DNA of 64,000 bases from an uncultured Bacilli bacterium (GCA_947585665.1 CANPXE010000004.1:46582-110581); one strand, 5' to 3'. Counted from the first letter of the stretch, positions 51,201 to 60,090 are shown. The notes: generated by a model from the letters alone, not told the origin. Translations and numbers: made by a program.

Positions 51201-54200
51201 TTGGTTCAGAAATAGCTAGTGATGATGTTACTTATAGTGATTATTTAGTTTGGTATGATCCAGAAAAAGATGTTACTCAACCATTCTCTAGAGGTGGAGA
51301 ACGTCCAGAAGGTAATTATGTCGTTGCAACTAAAGTTGGTGGTTTACGTATTGGTAATATGTTAAATGGTAGACGACAAAAAACTGAAAATACAACAAGT
51401 ACTTCTTATAACTATTACATACCAACTATAAGTGACCAATCAACTGGTAGAAATGCCATTATTAATGGATATTTAGGAAATAATGGTAAATTAGTCATAC
51501 CAAATACAACTTTAGAAATTACTAAACAAGTAAATTCTTATAGAGGTGATGACTACAAAGATGAAGAATTTAATTACGTTTTACAAATAGATAATCGTAC
51601 TGGAGACTTTAGTGCTGTTAATATGATTCGTAGTCCTTTTGCTGATCGTTGGCAATTGCGACTTGATACTATAGATGTTCTTACGGATAATGAAGGTCTA
51701 TTAGAAGAAGTTAATGAAACTGAAGGAAGTGGACATAGTCATTCTTTATATAAGATTACAGTTGGTGAAGATAATTATTATGTCTACGTTGGTGGCGATG
51801 GAGATAATGGTCTTGCACCTATTGCTGTAGATGGCCTTGAAAGTGAAGATGACCCATATTCATTCCGTTTGTATGACGCAAGTGATCCAAATTATGAAAC
51901 TCTTAAAGGAGTAGGAAGAACTATTTATGTTAATAATCCAGCTGAATATACTGATACTGATAACGTTAAATATGCTCAAGCAACAAGAGAAAAACGAGCT
52001 GGTACTATTGAATTTTGGATTGAAGATGCATATTTAATTCCTGTTGAAGATGTTGATGATGGAGAATGGCATTTTGATCCTGTAACTTCACCAAGTAGCT
52101 ATGATAAAATGGGACAACCAATTGTTGTGTCTACTCTAAATCCTTATGAGTATGGAAGAGAACAATTATCATCTAGGTTTGCAACTAGTTCATTATACGG
52201 AACAACAACAATATACTTTGGTTATGGTGAAACACCAGCTGATATTGAAAAACCAGAAAGTATGAGTCCTGAAGATTGGGCTTGGTTAATTGCTCCAGAA
52301 AACAAAAATAAAGCTAAGTTTACACTTAAAGATGGTGAAGGTATTTTCTTCGCTGGATTGGATGAAAGAGTACACTACGTTATTTATGAAGAAATAACAC
52401 CTGAACAAAAAGCTAATGGTTATGATTTCGGTCACGTTTATGATTCAGCTAATCAAGATTATAACGTTGTTACTCCTCAAGAAGGAATTTATCAATCTGA
52501 AGGTCGTTATAATGGTCAAAGAGAATTACACTATGTTAATACATATCGTGCTCACTATGACATAACTCTTGATAAGACTGTTTTAGGAACAAATGGTGAC
52601 GAAGAAAAAGAATGGGAATTTAACATTAAATTAACTCCACCAGAAGGTGAAGAAGAAGGTTTTGCAACCGAGTATAAATACTATGGTCCTTGTGAAAAAA
52701 TAGATAATGAATGTAAAAATCAAGGAACACAATCTTTGACATTTACTAAAAATGAAGATGGTACTTATAGTAGTAAAATTTCTATAAAACATAATGAAAA
52801 AATACAGATAATTAATATCTTATCTAATACTGATTATGAAATTACGGAAGTTGAAGCTAACCAAAATGGTTATGAAACAACTGTAAAGAGTAAAGATGAA
52901 CATTATGATGAAAACGAATATTACGATGAAAATACTGATATCCTAGATAGTGATAAACAAGTTGGTTTTGTAAATGCTAACTGGGCAACACATAATTTAG
53001 GAATTAGAAAAATGGTTAATGGTTCTGGTGGTGAACGTAATCGTGAATTTACGTTTGTCATAACCCTTACTCCTGGAGAATATGTCAATATTGCATCATC
53101 TTATAGATATGATGGTTCAAAAGAAGGAACTATTGACTTTACAACAAATGATAATGGTAAGACTTATACAGGAACTATTACATTAAAACATAATGAACAT
53201 ATTACAATTCATGATATACTAGAGAATACACATTATAAAGTTACTGAGGCTGAAGCTAATAGAGATGGTTATATTACTAATGAGCCAGGCAATGCTGAAG
53301 GTGACTTAGAAGGCGATGAAGAAATAGAAGTTCAATATGTCAATACGAAGTATTCTAATCATGAATTGACAATTGAAAAGATAATTAGAGGAAGTAATGC
53401 TATTGAAGCTGATAGTGATAAAGAATGGGAATTTAAAGTTACTTTAACTCCTGAAGAAGATATCATTATGGCTACAGAATATCCATATGAAGGAAAGAGT
53501 ATTGTTGATGGTGTTGAGAAACCTACTGATGGTACTATTACATTTACAAAAGAGGGTAGCAATTATGTTGGTACAGTTAAAGTAAAACATGGTCAAGCAA
53601 TAACAATTAAAGGAATTCCTGAACGAGTTCAATATCAAGTTGAAGAAGAAGAAGCAAATACAGATGCGTATACGACAACTGATTCTAATAATACTAGTGG
53701 TATTGTTGATGGACAAACTGTTCGCTTTACTAATACTAAACTTGCAGAAGTTAATTTAACTATCTCTAAAGAAGTTATTAGTTACACTGATTTAACTGAT
53801 GATCAAAAGAACTTAGAATGGGAATTTGATATCGATTTAATACCAGCAAGTGGCGTAACATTAGATAGACAATACAACTATACAGGTGGTACAATTGATG
53901 GTATTGTAGATGTTACAGCACCAGAAAATGGTCATATAGATCTAACAGATAATCAAGATGGAACTTATAGTGGAAAGATTACTTTGAAACATGGTCAATC
54001 TATAACTATTAATGGACTTCCAGAATTGACAAAATACGTTGTTAAAGAAGTAAGAGCTAATCGTGATGGATATTTCACAAGTTCTACTAATAATAGAAGT
54101 GGTGTTTTAAATGGCGATGTTACAGTTACCTTCAAGAATGAATTATTGCCACCAGACTCTTTAACAATTGCTAAAGAGGTACAAGGAAGTGCTGGTGACT

Positions 54201-55792
54201 TAGATAAAGAATGGACTTTTGATATTAAGTTACATCCTGTAGATCCTAGTGACTTTGCAACAGAATATAGTTACGTTGGAAGAACAACTCTTGATGGTGT
54301 TGATAAACCAACTGACGGAACATTAACATTTGAACAACAAGAAGATGATTGGTATCTTGCAACCATCACTTTAAAGAGTGGTCAAGCAATTACTATTAAT
54401 GACATTCCTACTGGTACGCAATTTGAAGTTATTGAGCGTGAAGCTAATAGTGATGGATATCATACAAGCACTAACTATAGTACTGATAGCGCTAGTGTTA
54501 CCGGTACAATTGAAGAAGATGGTGTTGCTAATATAGTTCTTTATACTAATGTTAAAACAGTTAATTACAATTTAACTTTGAGTAAACGTGTTCTTGGTGC
54601 TTTAGGTGATAAAAATAGATTATGGAACTTCAGTATTAGACTTACACCTTCTGAATATGAAGTTATTGCAGATGAATATAGTTATGACGGAAGTAAAACG
54701 GGAGTTTTGAAATTTGAACGTCAAGCTGATGGTAGTTATCTTGCAACAATCGATTTGAAGAGTAGTGAAAGTATAACTATTAGAGGTATTTCTGAAAATA
54801 CAAGATATGAAATTATTGAGAGAGAAGCTAATAGTGAAGATTACATCACAAGAACAGTTGGTGATGCTACTGGTATCTTAGATGAAAATAGATCTGTTAC
54901 TTTTGAAAATATTAAATTGGGTAGTTTTGATTTAACTATTAAGAAATATGTAAAAGGTAATATGGGTGAAAAAACACGTGATTTTACATTTAGAATAACT
55001 TTAGTAGCACCAGAACTTAAAGCCTTAGAAGATAGTTATGAAGGAACGAAAACTAGCGTTGTTTACGAAAATGGTCATTCAGAAACTAAAGAAGAAGAAT
55101 TTACTCTTGAACTAGTCATGAATGAAAATGGTAACTATGAAGGATACATAAAACTAAAAGATAATGAAACATTTACTATTAAAGGTTTACCAGAAGGTAC
55201 GAAGTATATGATTACCGAAACAGATGCTGATGATTACATAACAACATATACTCCTAATGCCCAAGGAACAATTGTTGATAATGGTACAGTTGTTGAATTT
55301 ACTAATTATAAATATCGTGCTGTAAGATTAACAATTGAAAAGAGACTTAAAGGTAATAATGTTGAATTAGATCGTAGTTGGAATTTCGAAGTAACATTGA
55401 GTTATGATGATGAAATGCCACTTAATGGAATATTCCCTTATGTTAAGAGTAACAAAGAAACAGGTTTTGTTGAATTTACTAAGGGTCTTGATGGTACTTA
55501 TCGTAGTATAGTAGTATTAAGAGGTGGCGAAAAAATTACAATTCAAAACTTACCATACAATGTTGAGTATGCTGTAAGAGAAATTGAAGCAAATAAAGAT
55601 AGATATGAAACAACCGCAACTAATGAAAATGGAACACTTGTTGATGATGATACATTAGTATTATTTGTCAATAGAAGAGAAGAACCAAACCCATCTACTG
55701 GTGATAGATTTACAACTTACTTATCTATGTTCATCATATCAACAGTTAGTGTTGCTGGAACATTCTTAGTTAGAAGAAAAGTATCTGAATAA
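48236..55792 (+). CDS. Giant sortase-type surface adhesin with VWA domain and eight Cna-B-like repeats
   Basis: 2,518 residues. The first codons include a G8 run (48269-48276) encoding TGGGT at residues 11-15, so it is a slippage-prone site; the present length is in frame. A hydrophobic export segment lies at about 38-60. A von Willebrand A domain follows, with the MIDAS motif D173-x-S-x-S (LLLDISSSM) and LTDGAT at about 327-332. The middle part is unassigned. From about residue 1440 (52.55 kb) eight tandem repeats of about 130 residues run to the end. Each starts like LTIEKxIxG and contains a W/F-EF-xVTLTP strand and a closing EANxDGYxT, typical of Cna-B/DUF7601-like stalk domains. The C-terminus is NPSTGDRFTTYLS, a hydrophobic helix and RRKVSE. 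Probably a cell-wall-anchored pilus-tip-like adhesin. Confidence 0.88.
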   Translation: MKQILKEQNRTGGGTKLKEIFSKKNVDNLKSSFGKYGRVFITLICLLIMGIKVNVDILATIFGYPNTLLSYNPSYERMADPNTMDDYMGIFDLKNNSRTAGRVWSDKTVFANGTEGDKGAFKNDVLTLDMDTDGVDTTVQTDTDFLHVFSTIGSSQVVDEVATKPLDVVLLLDISSSMTSSLDMNQGPGNRRMDPNDSLHQVIDEANLLISQLMGDSEEITVHDDNRVGVVVYGGGTQEALPLNHYQSSNNNQKYIQVGTTKVDRAGEGGGYFPTITTVARANGFSNKTTQVMIADSTYLQGALYQGMNMLAKSSNPTNRTPVLIVLTDGATNIVSATSTSRGNTNYDWLNPYIGIIPTWHNSTEQYSDAGTNPLYVTCGNGTDNADTGNDNKVKEVQAISTRNVSNLLLAGYYQKIIEDHYSNDMIGFSIGYNVGDVGRYATEQLLGTLNPSAYFDESNRDYTGKRYAKDEIEATRTALEQYINSDSATMRFPRAGTYNWLSQDYYANFNFEHPEDTEHDITKLEDVYYIDRYYTAESDNISDIFDQIFEQITGTTFSPVAGENASGVSDSLTYMDPIGEYMELKDKSITLADGKKYDLGLTLFGEMHGLVKTAIYDFQWNDTYMKNRNKGVGGQLFAPGWYKGTPEATNTPEGNSSVQFEIVKALPDGYTDAAKAWEDGWVYRIPWSTAVDYVPTLQAEDFEHITDTQKYTVYSIYRFDRNITTGETENSDYRNKKRTNPCYEKSAEVNYLLSDIRVWLEDTGNYKSGDSSSIIDNGFEEALYVNVPANALPLQVAKISLGAEGQVTKYETNVDIKNQSTPFRLYYGVGVQTAIMTEDGLDIDVAKLKQEYIDEHSQESTSGEKEIYFLSNYYSNTTYDGYVTSGRGSYTRGDPNFTFSPSASNRYYAFQKPLILYKYDGVPEEENLNYYEEKTLNEEEYEEFINSHDKVTVNTDIERDSYYWIIGEYYTKEGELVHLAVTRKGGEFGSEIASDDVTYSDYLVWYDPEKDVTQPFSRGGERPEGNYVVATKVGGLRIGNMLNGRRQKTENTTSTSYNYYIPTISDQSTGRNAIINGYLGNNGKLVIPNTTLEITKQVNSYRGDDYKDEEFNYVLQIDNRTGDFSAVNMIRSPFADRWQLRLDTIDVLTDNEGLLEEVNETEGSGHSHSLYKITVGEDNYYVYVGGDGDNGLAPIAVDGLESEDDPYSFRLYDASDPNYETLKGVGRTIYVNNPAEYTDTDNVKYAQATREKRAGTIEFWIEDAYLIPVEDVDDGEWHFDPVTSPSSYDKMGQPIVVSTLNPYEYGREQLSSRFATSSLYGTTTIYFGYGETPADIEKPESMSPEDWAWLIAPENKNKAKFTLKDGEGIFFAGLDERVHYVIYEEITPEQKANGYDFGHVYDSANQDYNVVTPQEGIYQSEGRYNGQRELHYVNTYRAHYDITLDKTVLGTNGDEEKEWEFNIKLTPPEGEEEGFATEYKYYGPCEKIDNECKNQGTQSLTFTKNEDGTYSSKISIKHNEKIQIINILSNTDYEITEVEANQNGYETTVKSKDEHYDENEYYDENTDILDSDKQVGFVNANWATHNLGIRKMVNGSGGERNREFTFVITLTPGEYVNIASSYRYDGSKEGTIDFTTNDNGKTYTGTITLKHNEHITIHDILENTHYKVTEAEANRDGYITNEPGNAEGDLEGDEEIEVQYVNTKYSNHELTIEKIIRGSNAIEADSDKEWEFKVTLTPEEDIIMATEYPYEGKSIVDGVEKPTDGTITFTKEGSNYVGTVKVKHGQAITIKGIPERVQYQVEEEEANTDAYTTTDSNNTSGIVDGQTVRFTNTKLAEVNLTISKEVISYTDLTDDQKNLEWEFDIDLIPASGVTLDRQYNYTGGTIDGIVDVTAPENGHIDLTDNQDGTYSGKITLKHGQSITINGLPELTKYVVKEVRANRDGYFTSSTNNRSGVLNGDVTVTFKNELLPPDSLTIAKEVQGSAGDLDKEWTFDIKLHPVDPSDFATEYSYVGRTTLDGVDKPTDGTLTFEQQEDDWYLATITLKSGQAITINDIPTGTQFEVIEREANSDGYHTSTNYSTDSASVTGTIEEDGVANIVLYTNVKTVNYNLTLSKRVLGALGDKNRLWNFSIRLTPSEYEVIADEYSYDGSKTGVLKFERQADGSYLATIDLKSSESITIRGISENTRYEIIEREANSEDYITRTVGDATGILDENRSVTFENIKLGSFDLTIKKYVKGNMGEKTRDFTFRITLVAPELKALEDSYEGTKTSVVYENGHSETKEEEFTLELVMNENGNYEGYIKLKDNETFTIKGLPEGTKYMITETDADDYITTYTPNAQGTIVDNGTVVEFTNYKYRAVRLTIEKRLKGNNVELDRSWNFEVTLSYDDEMPLNGIFPYVKSNKETGFVEFTKGLDGTYRSIVVLRGGEKITIQNLPYNVEYAVREIEANKDRYETTATNENGTLVDDDTLVLFVNRREEPNPSTGDRFTTYLSMFIISTVSVAGTFLVRRKVSE
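48269..48276 (+). repeat. G8 homopolymer in the 5' coding region of the giant adhesin
   Basis: Eight consecutive Gs, codons 12-14 of the gene. Gain or loss of one or two Gs would shift the frame before the export signal and abolish the protein. Confidence 0.9.
52555..55680 (+). repeat. Eight tandem Cna-B/DUF7601-like domain repeats
   Basis: Protein-level repeats beginning YDITLDKTVLG, HNLGIRKMVNG, HELTIEKIIRG, VNLTISKEVIS, DSLTIAKEVQG, YNLTLSKRVLG, FDLTIKKYVKG and VRLTIEKRLKG, each about 130 residues. They are well diverged at DNA level, so they are old duplications rather than a recent expansion. Confidence 0.85.
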
Positions 55793-55799
55793 TAAAGAG

Positions 55800-55828
55800 A
55801 CTTACAAACTTGGTTTGTAAGTTTTTTA
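55800..55828 (+). terminator. Terminator of the giant adhesin
   Basis: Stem ACTTACAAAC / GTTTGTAAGT with loop TTG and a T run. The same 23 bases occur at 58329-58351. Confidence 0.9.
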
Positions 55829-55884
55829 TTGAAAAAAATTAATTTTAGTTAATTATGAAATTTTTAAAAAATTATAAAAAAACA

Positions 55885-55913
55885 TTGACATGAAAAAATG
55901 AAGAAATTAGAAT
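55885..55913 (+). promoter_or_regulatory. Sigma-A promoter of surface protein 55947
   Basis: TTGACA (55885-55890), 17 bp, TAGAAT (55908-55913), followed by a 5'UTR nearly the same as that of the 48236 gene. Confidence 0.8.
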
Positions 55914-55946
55914 AGAAAGTAAAATTATTTTTAGGGAGTGGTTGAG

Positions 55947-58322
55947 TTGAAAAACAACAATTGGAAAAAAAGAATAATTACATTATTGATTTTTGTATTG
56001 GGGGGGGTACTATTTAGTCTAAACAATAATGTTTATGCTGAAGATGTTCATGTTAGTGATTATAATACACTAAGTAGCAACTTGAAGGTAGTAGGTAATA
56101 ATGTAATATTGGATGACGATATTACATTTAATAGTGCAATTGATATTAGAAGCATTCGTTCAAGTGGCGAAATAGTTTTGGATTTAAATGGTCATGATTT
56201 AATTTGTAATGCTGGTATATCAACAGCCATGATTAATATAATGACTAATTCATATCAAATTACTTTAAAAATTGTAGATAATAAAGCTAATGGTGTGACT
56301 AGTCATGGATTTATTAATAGTGAAGACAATAAAACAAATAATCGTAATTGTCGAGCTATTCAAATTTTAAGTAATACAAATAAAATAAGCCTTAATATTG
56401 ATTCAGTGAAATTTGATGGTTTTAGACATACAGCTTCTGGTCCGGCAATTAATGTTATAGGTTATCAATATTTGAGAAATGAAAATGAGGTTCCTAACAT
56501 TGATATAAGAAATAGTACGTTTACTAATAATGTTATCAATGGTAGGTACGGCGGTGGAGCTATGAATTTTCAGAATTCTAATGTAAGTTTAACTAATAAT
56601 GTTATTGAAAATAATATCGCAGGAAATAATAATACATCTTCTGCTCCAAGTAATGGTGGAGGGATTGCATTTTTGCATTCTCATATAAAAATGATAAACA
56701 ATAGCATTTCTCATAATTATGCTGATTCTGGTGGTGGCATTTATATACAAACAACACCCGGTGATACCATAATTTCTCAACCTGTAATTTTATTAAAAGG
56801 TAATAAAATTAATTACAATGAAGTGAATACTACTAAAGATGATTCTAAATTTGGTGTTGGTGGTGGTTTACAAATTTCTTTGGAGCCAAGTACTAATGTT
56901 GATTTTAAAATAGAATCTGGTGAGTTTATTGGTAATATTGCCAAAGATGGTGGTGCTATTTATCATGGGGTTGTTTGGGCAAACAATAAGAATTCTTATA
57001 ATGATTCTAGTAAAACAATTTATTTACAAAAAGCTTTAATAACTGGCAATAAAGCTGCCCGTGGTGGTGGAATTTGGTTATGTCCACAAGCATATTTATT
57101 AATGCATGCAACTTTAGGTGGAGCTATTTATGGTAATACTGCTACAGGAACCTTTAGTAATGCTCAAAGCGGTTTGTTACAATCTGCCGGTGATGATATT
57201 CATTATGAAGGATCTGATGGTGATGATAAACAATATGAATATTGGAATCGTTCTTCTATTACTGTATCAGATCGTACTTGGTCAGGAAATTTAATTAATT
57301 GGTATAAAGATGAAAAAAATAATCGTTATAGTGCGTCTAATCGCATATTAGCAAGTAAAGATTATTATACTAATACAACCAATACCGTTAGCTTACATGG
57401 TGAAATAGAAACAGATCAAGAAGATGCTACTATTATTATTAAAGATAATGTAGCAACTCAAAGAGGTGGAGGTATATTTACTAATAATCTAATTGTTATT
57501 GGTGAAGATGAAGATATTGATATCGAAGTTAATAAAGAGTTCTTAAAAGATGGACAACCATATAATAAAATTGCTGATGAAGTGAAAATATACATTAACT
57601 TATATAGAATAGATGAAGATGGTAATGAAGTATTATTAGACAAGAATGTTGAATTAAACAAAGATAATGAATTTAAATATACATTTACTGATTTACCTTC
57701 TAAATATGTTGATGAAGAAAATAATGAACATAATTATAAATATGATATAAGAGAAGTTGATACATCTAATCAAGTTAGTAATACTTGTACTTCATTAAAT
57801 AGAGAGAAAACAAGTTGTACTATTACTAACGAATATGTTGCTCCACCAGTAGACTTTGTACCATCTGTTGAGAAAAAAGTAACAGGTAAAACTAAACCAA
57901 AGAAAGATGCATCATTTACTTTTGAAATTAGTTCTGAAGAACAAGATGGTGTAGAATTACCTAAAAATACTAAAGTAACAGTTAAGGGTGAAGGTCGCGT
58001 AAACTTTGGAAATATAAAAATTACTAAAGCTGGAGAATATAACTTTACTATTAAAGAAGTACTTGGAAATAATCTTGATTATAAATATGATTTAAGTGTA
58101 TGGATGGTAAAAGTAGTTGTTGGTGAAAATACTGAAAATGGTACTCTTTATATTGATTCTATTAAATACTATAAGAAAAATAAAGAATATGAAAAAGTTA
58201 TCTTTGAAAATGAATATAATCCATCGACAGGAGATCCGTTATTGTCGAATGTTTCTAATTTTATAATTTCAGGATTTGTTATTTTGGGAATTTCTATGAT
58301 TAAAAGAAAAATATATAATTAA
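55947..58322 (+). CDS. Cell-wall-anchored surface protein: beta-helix plus pilin-type isopeptide domain
   Basis: 791 residues. The signal peptide (about 1-29, ending VYA) is partly encoded by a G8 run (56000-56007; L-G-G-V). Residues about 30-500 form a Pmp-like right-handed beta-helix with repeated GGAMNF, GGGIAF, GGGIYI, GGAIYH, GGGIW and GGGIF turns. A Cna-B-like domain follows (IEVNKEFLKDGQPYNK...DIREVD), then a streptococcal pilin isopeptide-linkage-like domain (PSVEKKVTGKTKPKKDASF, TFEISSEEQ, AGEYNFTIKEV). The sorting signal is NPSTGDPLLSN, a hydrophobic helix and MIKRKIYN. TTG 55947 is chosen because it aligns base for base with the ATG of the 48236 gene, 14 nt after the shared TTTTT; the GTG at 55938 lies in the AGGGAG ribosome site. 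Confidence 0.85.
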   Translation: MKNNNWKKRIITLLIFVLGGVLFSLNNNVYAEDVHVSDYNTLSSNLKVVGNNVILDDDITFNSAIDIRSIRSSGEIVLDLNGHDLICNAGISTAMINIMTNSYQITLKIVDNKANGVTSHGFINSEDNKTNNRNCRAIQILSNTNKISLNIDSVKFDGFRHTASGPAINVIGYQYLRNENEVPNIDIRNSTFTNNVINGRYGGGAMNFQNSNVSLTNNVIENNIAGNNNTSSAPSNGGGIAFLHSHIKMINNSISHNYADSGGGIYIQTTPGDTIISQPVILLKGNKINYNEVNTTKDDSKFGVGGGLQISLEPSTNVDFKIESGEFIGNIAKDGGAIYHGVVWANNKNSYNDSSKTIYLQKALITGNKAARGGGIWLCPQAYLLMHATLGGAIYGNTATGTFSNAQSGLLQSAGDDIHYEGSDGDDKQYEYWNRSSITVSDRTWSGNLINWYKDEKNNRYSASNRILASKDYYTNTTNTVSLHGEIETDQEDATIIIKDNVATQRGGGIFTNNLIVIGEDEDIDIEVNKEFLKDGQPYNKIADEVKIYINLYRIDEDGNEVLLDKNVELNKDNEFKYTFTDLPSKYVDEENNEHNYKYDIREVDTSNQVSNTCTSLNREKTSCTITNEYVAPPVDFVPSVEKKVTGKTKPKKDASFTFEISSEEQDGVELPKNTKVTVKGEGRVNFGNIKITKAGEYNFTIKEVLGNNLDYKYDLSVWMVKVVVGENTENGTLYIDSIKYYKKNKEYEKVIFENEYNPSTGDPLLSNVSNFIISGFVILGISMIKRKIYN
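56000..56007 (+). repeat. G8 homopolymer in the signal peptide coding region
   Basis: Eight Gs within codons 18-20 of the 55947 gene. Slippage would shift the frame inside the signal peptide. The present length is in frame. Confidence 0.9.
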
Positions 58323-58328
58323 TAAATG

Positions 58329-58357
58329 ACTTACAAACTTGGTTTGTAAGTTTTTTT
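58329..58357 (+). terminator. Terminator of surface protein 55947
   Basis: Stem ACTTACAAAC / GTTTGTAAGT, loop TTG, T7. Duplicate of the terminator at 55800. Confidence 0.9.
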
Positions 58358-58386
58358 GGTTAGGAATAGATTTTTTCTAATATTTA

Positions 58387-58395
58387 TGGTACAAT
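58387..58395 (+). promoter_or_regulatory. Extended -10 promoter of the RNase J gene
   Basis: TG plus one base plus TACAAT (58390-58395); no clear -35. 42 bp upstream of the TTG start. Confidence 0.45.
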
Positions 58396-58437
58396 GAATA
58401 AGGTCTAATTTTACTTGAGGTGAAAGGAGAATGAATT

Positions 58438-60090
58438 TTGAGTAAAATAAAAATATTTAGTCTTGGGGGACTAAATGAAACTGGTAAAAATATGTATGTC
58501 GTTGAAGTCGATAATGATATTTTTGTTTTTGATGCGGGTTTAAAATATGGAAGTGAACAAATGTTGGGAATTGATTATATTCTTCCTGACTATACTTATT
58601 TAAAAGAGAATGAAAAGCGAATTAAGGGTATTTTCTTAACACATGGACATGAGAGTAACATGGGTGCAATGGCTGATATTTTGGTTGATTTAAAACATAC
58701 TAATGTTTACGCTACCAAATATACGATGGAAATTTTAAGACGTGATTTAATGGAGAATGATGTAGTATGCAAGAACTTAAAGGAAATTAGACCACATTCG
58801 AAAATTGCGTTTGGTAAGAATGCTATTTTCCCAATTAGTGTTACACATTCCATACCGGATAGTGTTGCTTATGTCTTATATACAAAAGATGGAGCCATCG
58901 TCTATACGGGTGACTTTGTCTTTGATTCGACGATGATGGGTAGTTATAAAACGGATATTGGTAAACTTGCCTATGTTGGAAAACAAGGAGTTTTATGCCT
59001 TTTAAGTGAATCTGTTTATGCGGAAAGAGAAGGGCATACTAGTCCTCATAATCGTGTTTATGACTTTATGAAAGAAGTCTTAGGAAAAACGAAGAACCGT
59101 GTTATTGCGACGATTCAACCAGCTCACATTTATCGCTTACAAGAATTATTAAATGCCAGTGTTAAAACGAAGAAAACAGTTATTATTATGGGAAAAAATC
59201 TTCAAGATTTGGTAAATAGTTCCATTGATTTAGGATATATTGATTTTGATAAGAGTCATATTGGCGATTTATCTAATTTAAATGATAAAAACATTGTTGT
59301 AATAGTATCTGATGAAAAAGAAAAACCATTTATGAATTTAGAGAGAATCATTCGTGGTTTTGACAAGTACATTAAATTGAATGAACAAGACACAATTTTT
59401 ATTACGGAGCCACCATATGAAGGAATGGAAAAACGTAGTGCTTTAATCATGGATGAGATTGCGAAAGTTGGTGTGACAGCTATTTCTTTATCAAAGGATA
59501 AGCATTTACTACATCATGCGTCACGTGAAGACTTGATGCTCATGATCAATCTTATGAATCCTAAATACTATTTTCCTGTTCGTGGTGAATATCGTCATCA
59601 AGTAATGAATGCGGAAGTTGCTGAAAACTTAGGTATTCCCAAAGAAAATATTATTTTAAAACAGAATGGGGACGTTGCTATCTTTGAAGATGGTGTCTTA
59701 GTTGAAGATACTTATCATGTTCCAACTGATGAGATTTTAATTGATGGTAAAAGTCAAGGTGACATTGGTGAATTAGTTTTAAAAGATCGTGAAATGCTTG
59801 GTTCTAGTGGTATTGTCATTGTCAGTTGTACTTTGGATAAAAATACGAAACGCATTTTAGCGGGACCAGAAATCTTGACGCGTGGTTTCGTCTACGTCAA
59901 AGAAAGTGGAGACCTTCTTCATGAAACTCAAGAATTGTGCTTACAAATAATTGAAGATAATATTGAAGTTGACAGTAAAAAAGTTGATTATACCAATATT
60001 AAAAATGCTGTCCGTGATCGTTTAGGTAAATATTTTTATCAACAAACTGATAGTAAACCAATGATCATAACTGTTATTCAAGAAGTTTAA
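58438..60090 (+). CDS. rnjB: RNase J family protein, J2-like with changed metal motif
   Basis: 551 codons with the RNase J plan: metallo-beta-lactamase core (LGGLNETGKNMYVVEVDNDI, LPDYTYL, FLTHGH), beta-CASP domain, and a C-terminal domain ending RLGKYFYQQT. Active RNase J has HGHEDHIG; here it is HGHESNMG (residues 69-76), losing the D and H metal ligands. The late HASGHA-type motif is reduced to HHASREDL. This resembles Bacillus RNase J2 (HGHDENIG), a weakly active partner of RNase J1, so I call it J2-like; a J1 gene is expected elsewhere. TTG 58438 is chosen because AAAGGAGA is well spaced; the ATG at 58431 is out of frame. Confidence 0.82.
   Translation: MSKIKIFSLGGLNETGKNMYVVEVDNDIFVFDAGLKYGSEQMLGIDYILPDYTYLKENEKRIKGIFLTHGHESNMGAMADILVDLKHTNVYATKYTMEILRRDLMENDVVCKNLKEIRPHSKIAFGKNAIFPISVTHSIPDSVAYVLYTKDGAIVYTGDFVFDSTMMGSYKTDIGKLAYVGKQGVLCLLSESVYAEREGHTSPHNRVYDFMKEVLGKTKNRVIATIQPAHIYRLQELLNASVKTKKTVIIMGKNLQDLVNSSIDLGYIDFDKSHIGDLSNLNDKNIVVIVSDEKEKPFMNLERIIRGFDKYIKLNEQDTIFITEPPYEGMEKRSALIMDEIAKVGVTAISLSKDKHLLHHASREDLMLMINLMNPKYYFPVRGEYRHQVMNAEVAENLGIPKENIILKQNGDVAIFEDGVLVEDTYHVPTDEILIDGKSQGDIGELVLKDREMLGSSGIVIVSCTLDKNTKRILAGPEILTRGFVYVKESGDLLHETQELCLQIIEDNIEVDSKKVDYTNIKNAVRDRLGKYFYQQTDSKPMIITVIQEV

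Noticed and set aside
53444..53716. Minus-strand ORFs within the giant adhesin
   Set aside because: They are antisense shadows of the Cna-B-like repeats and lack ribosome sites.
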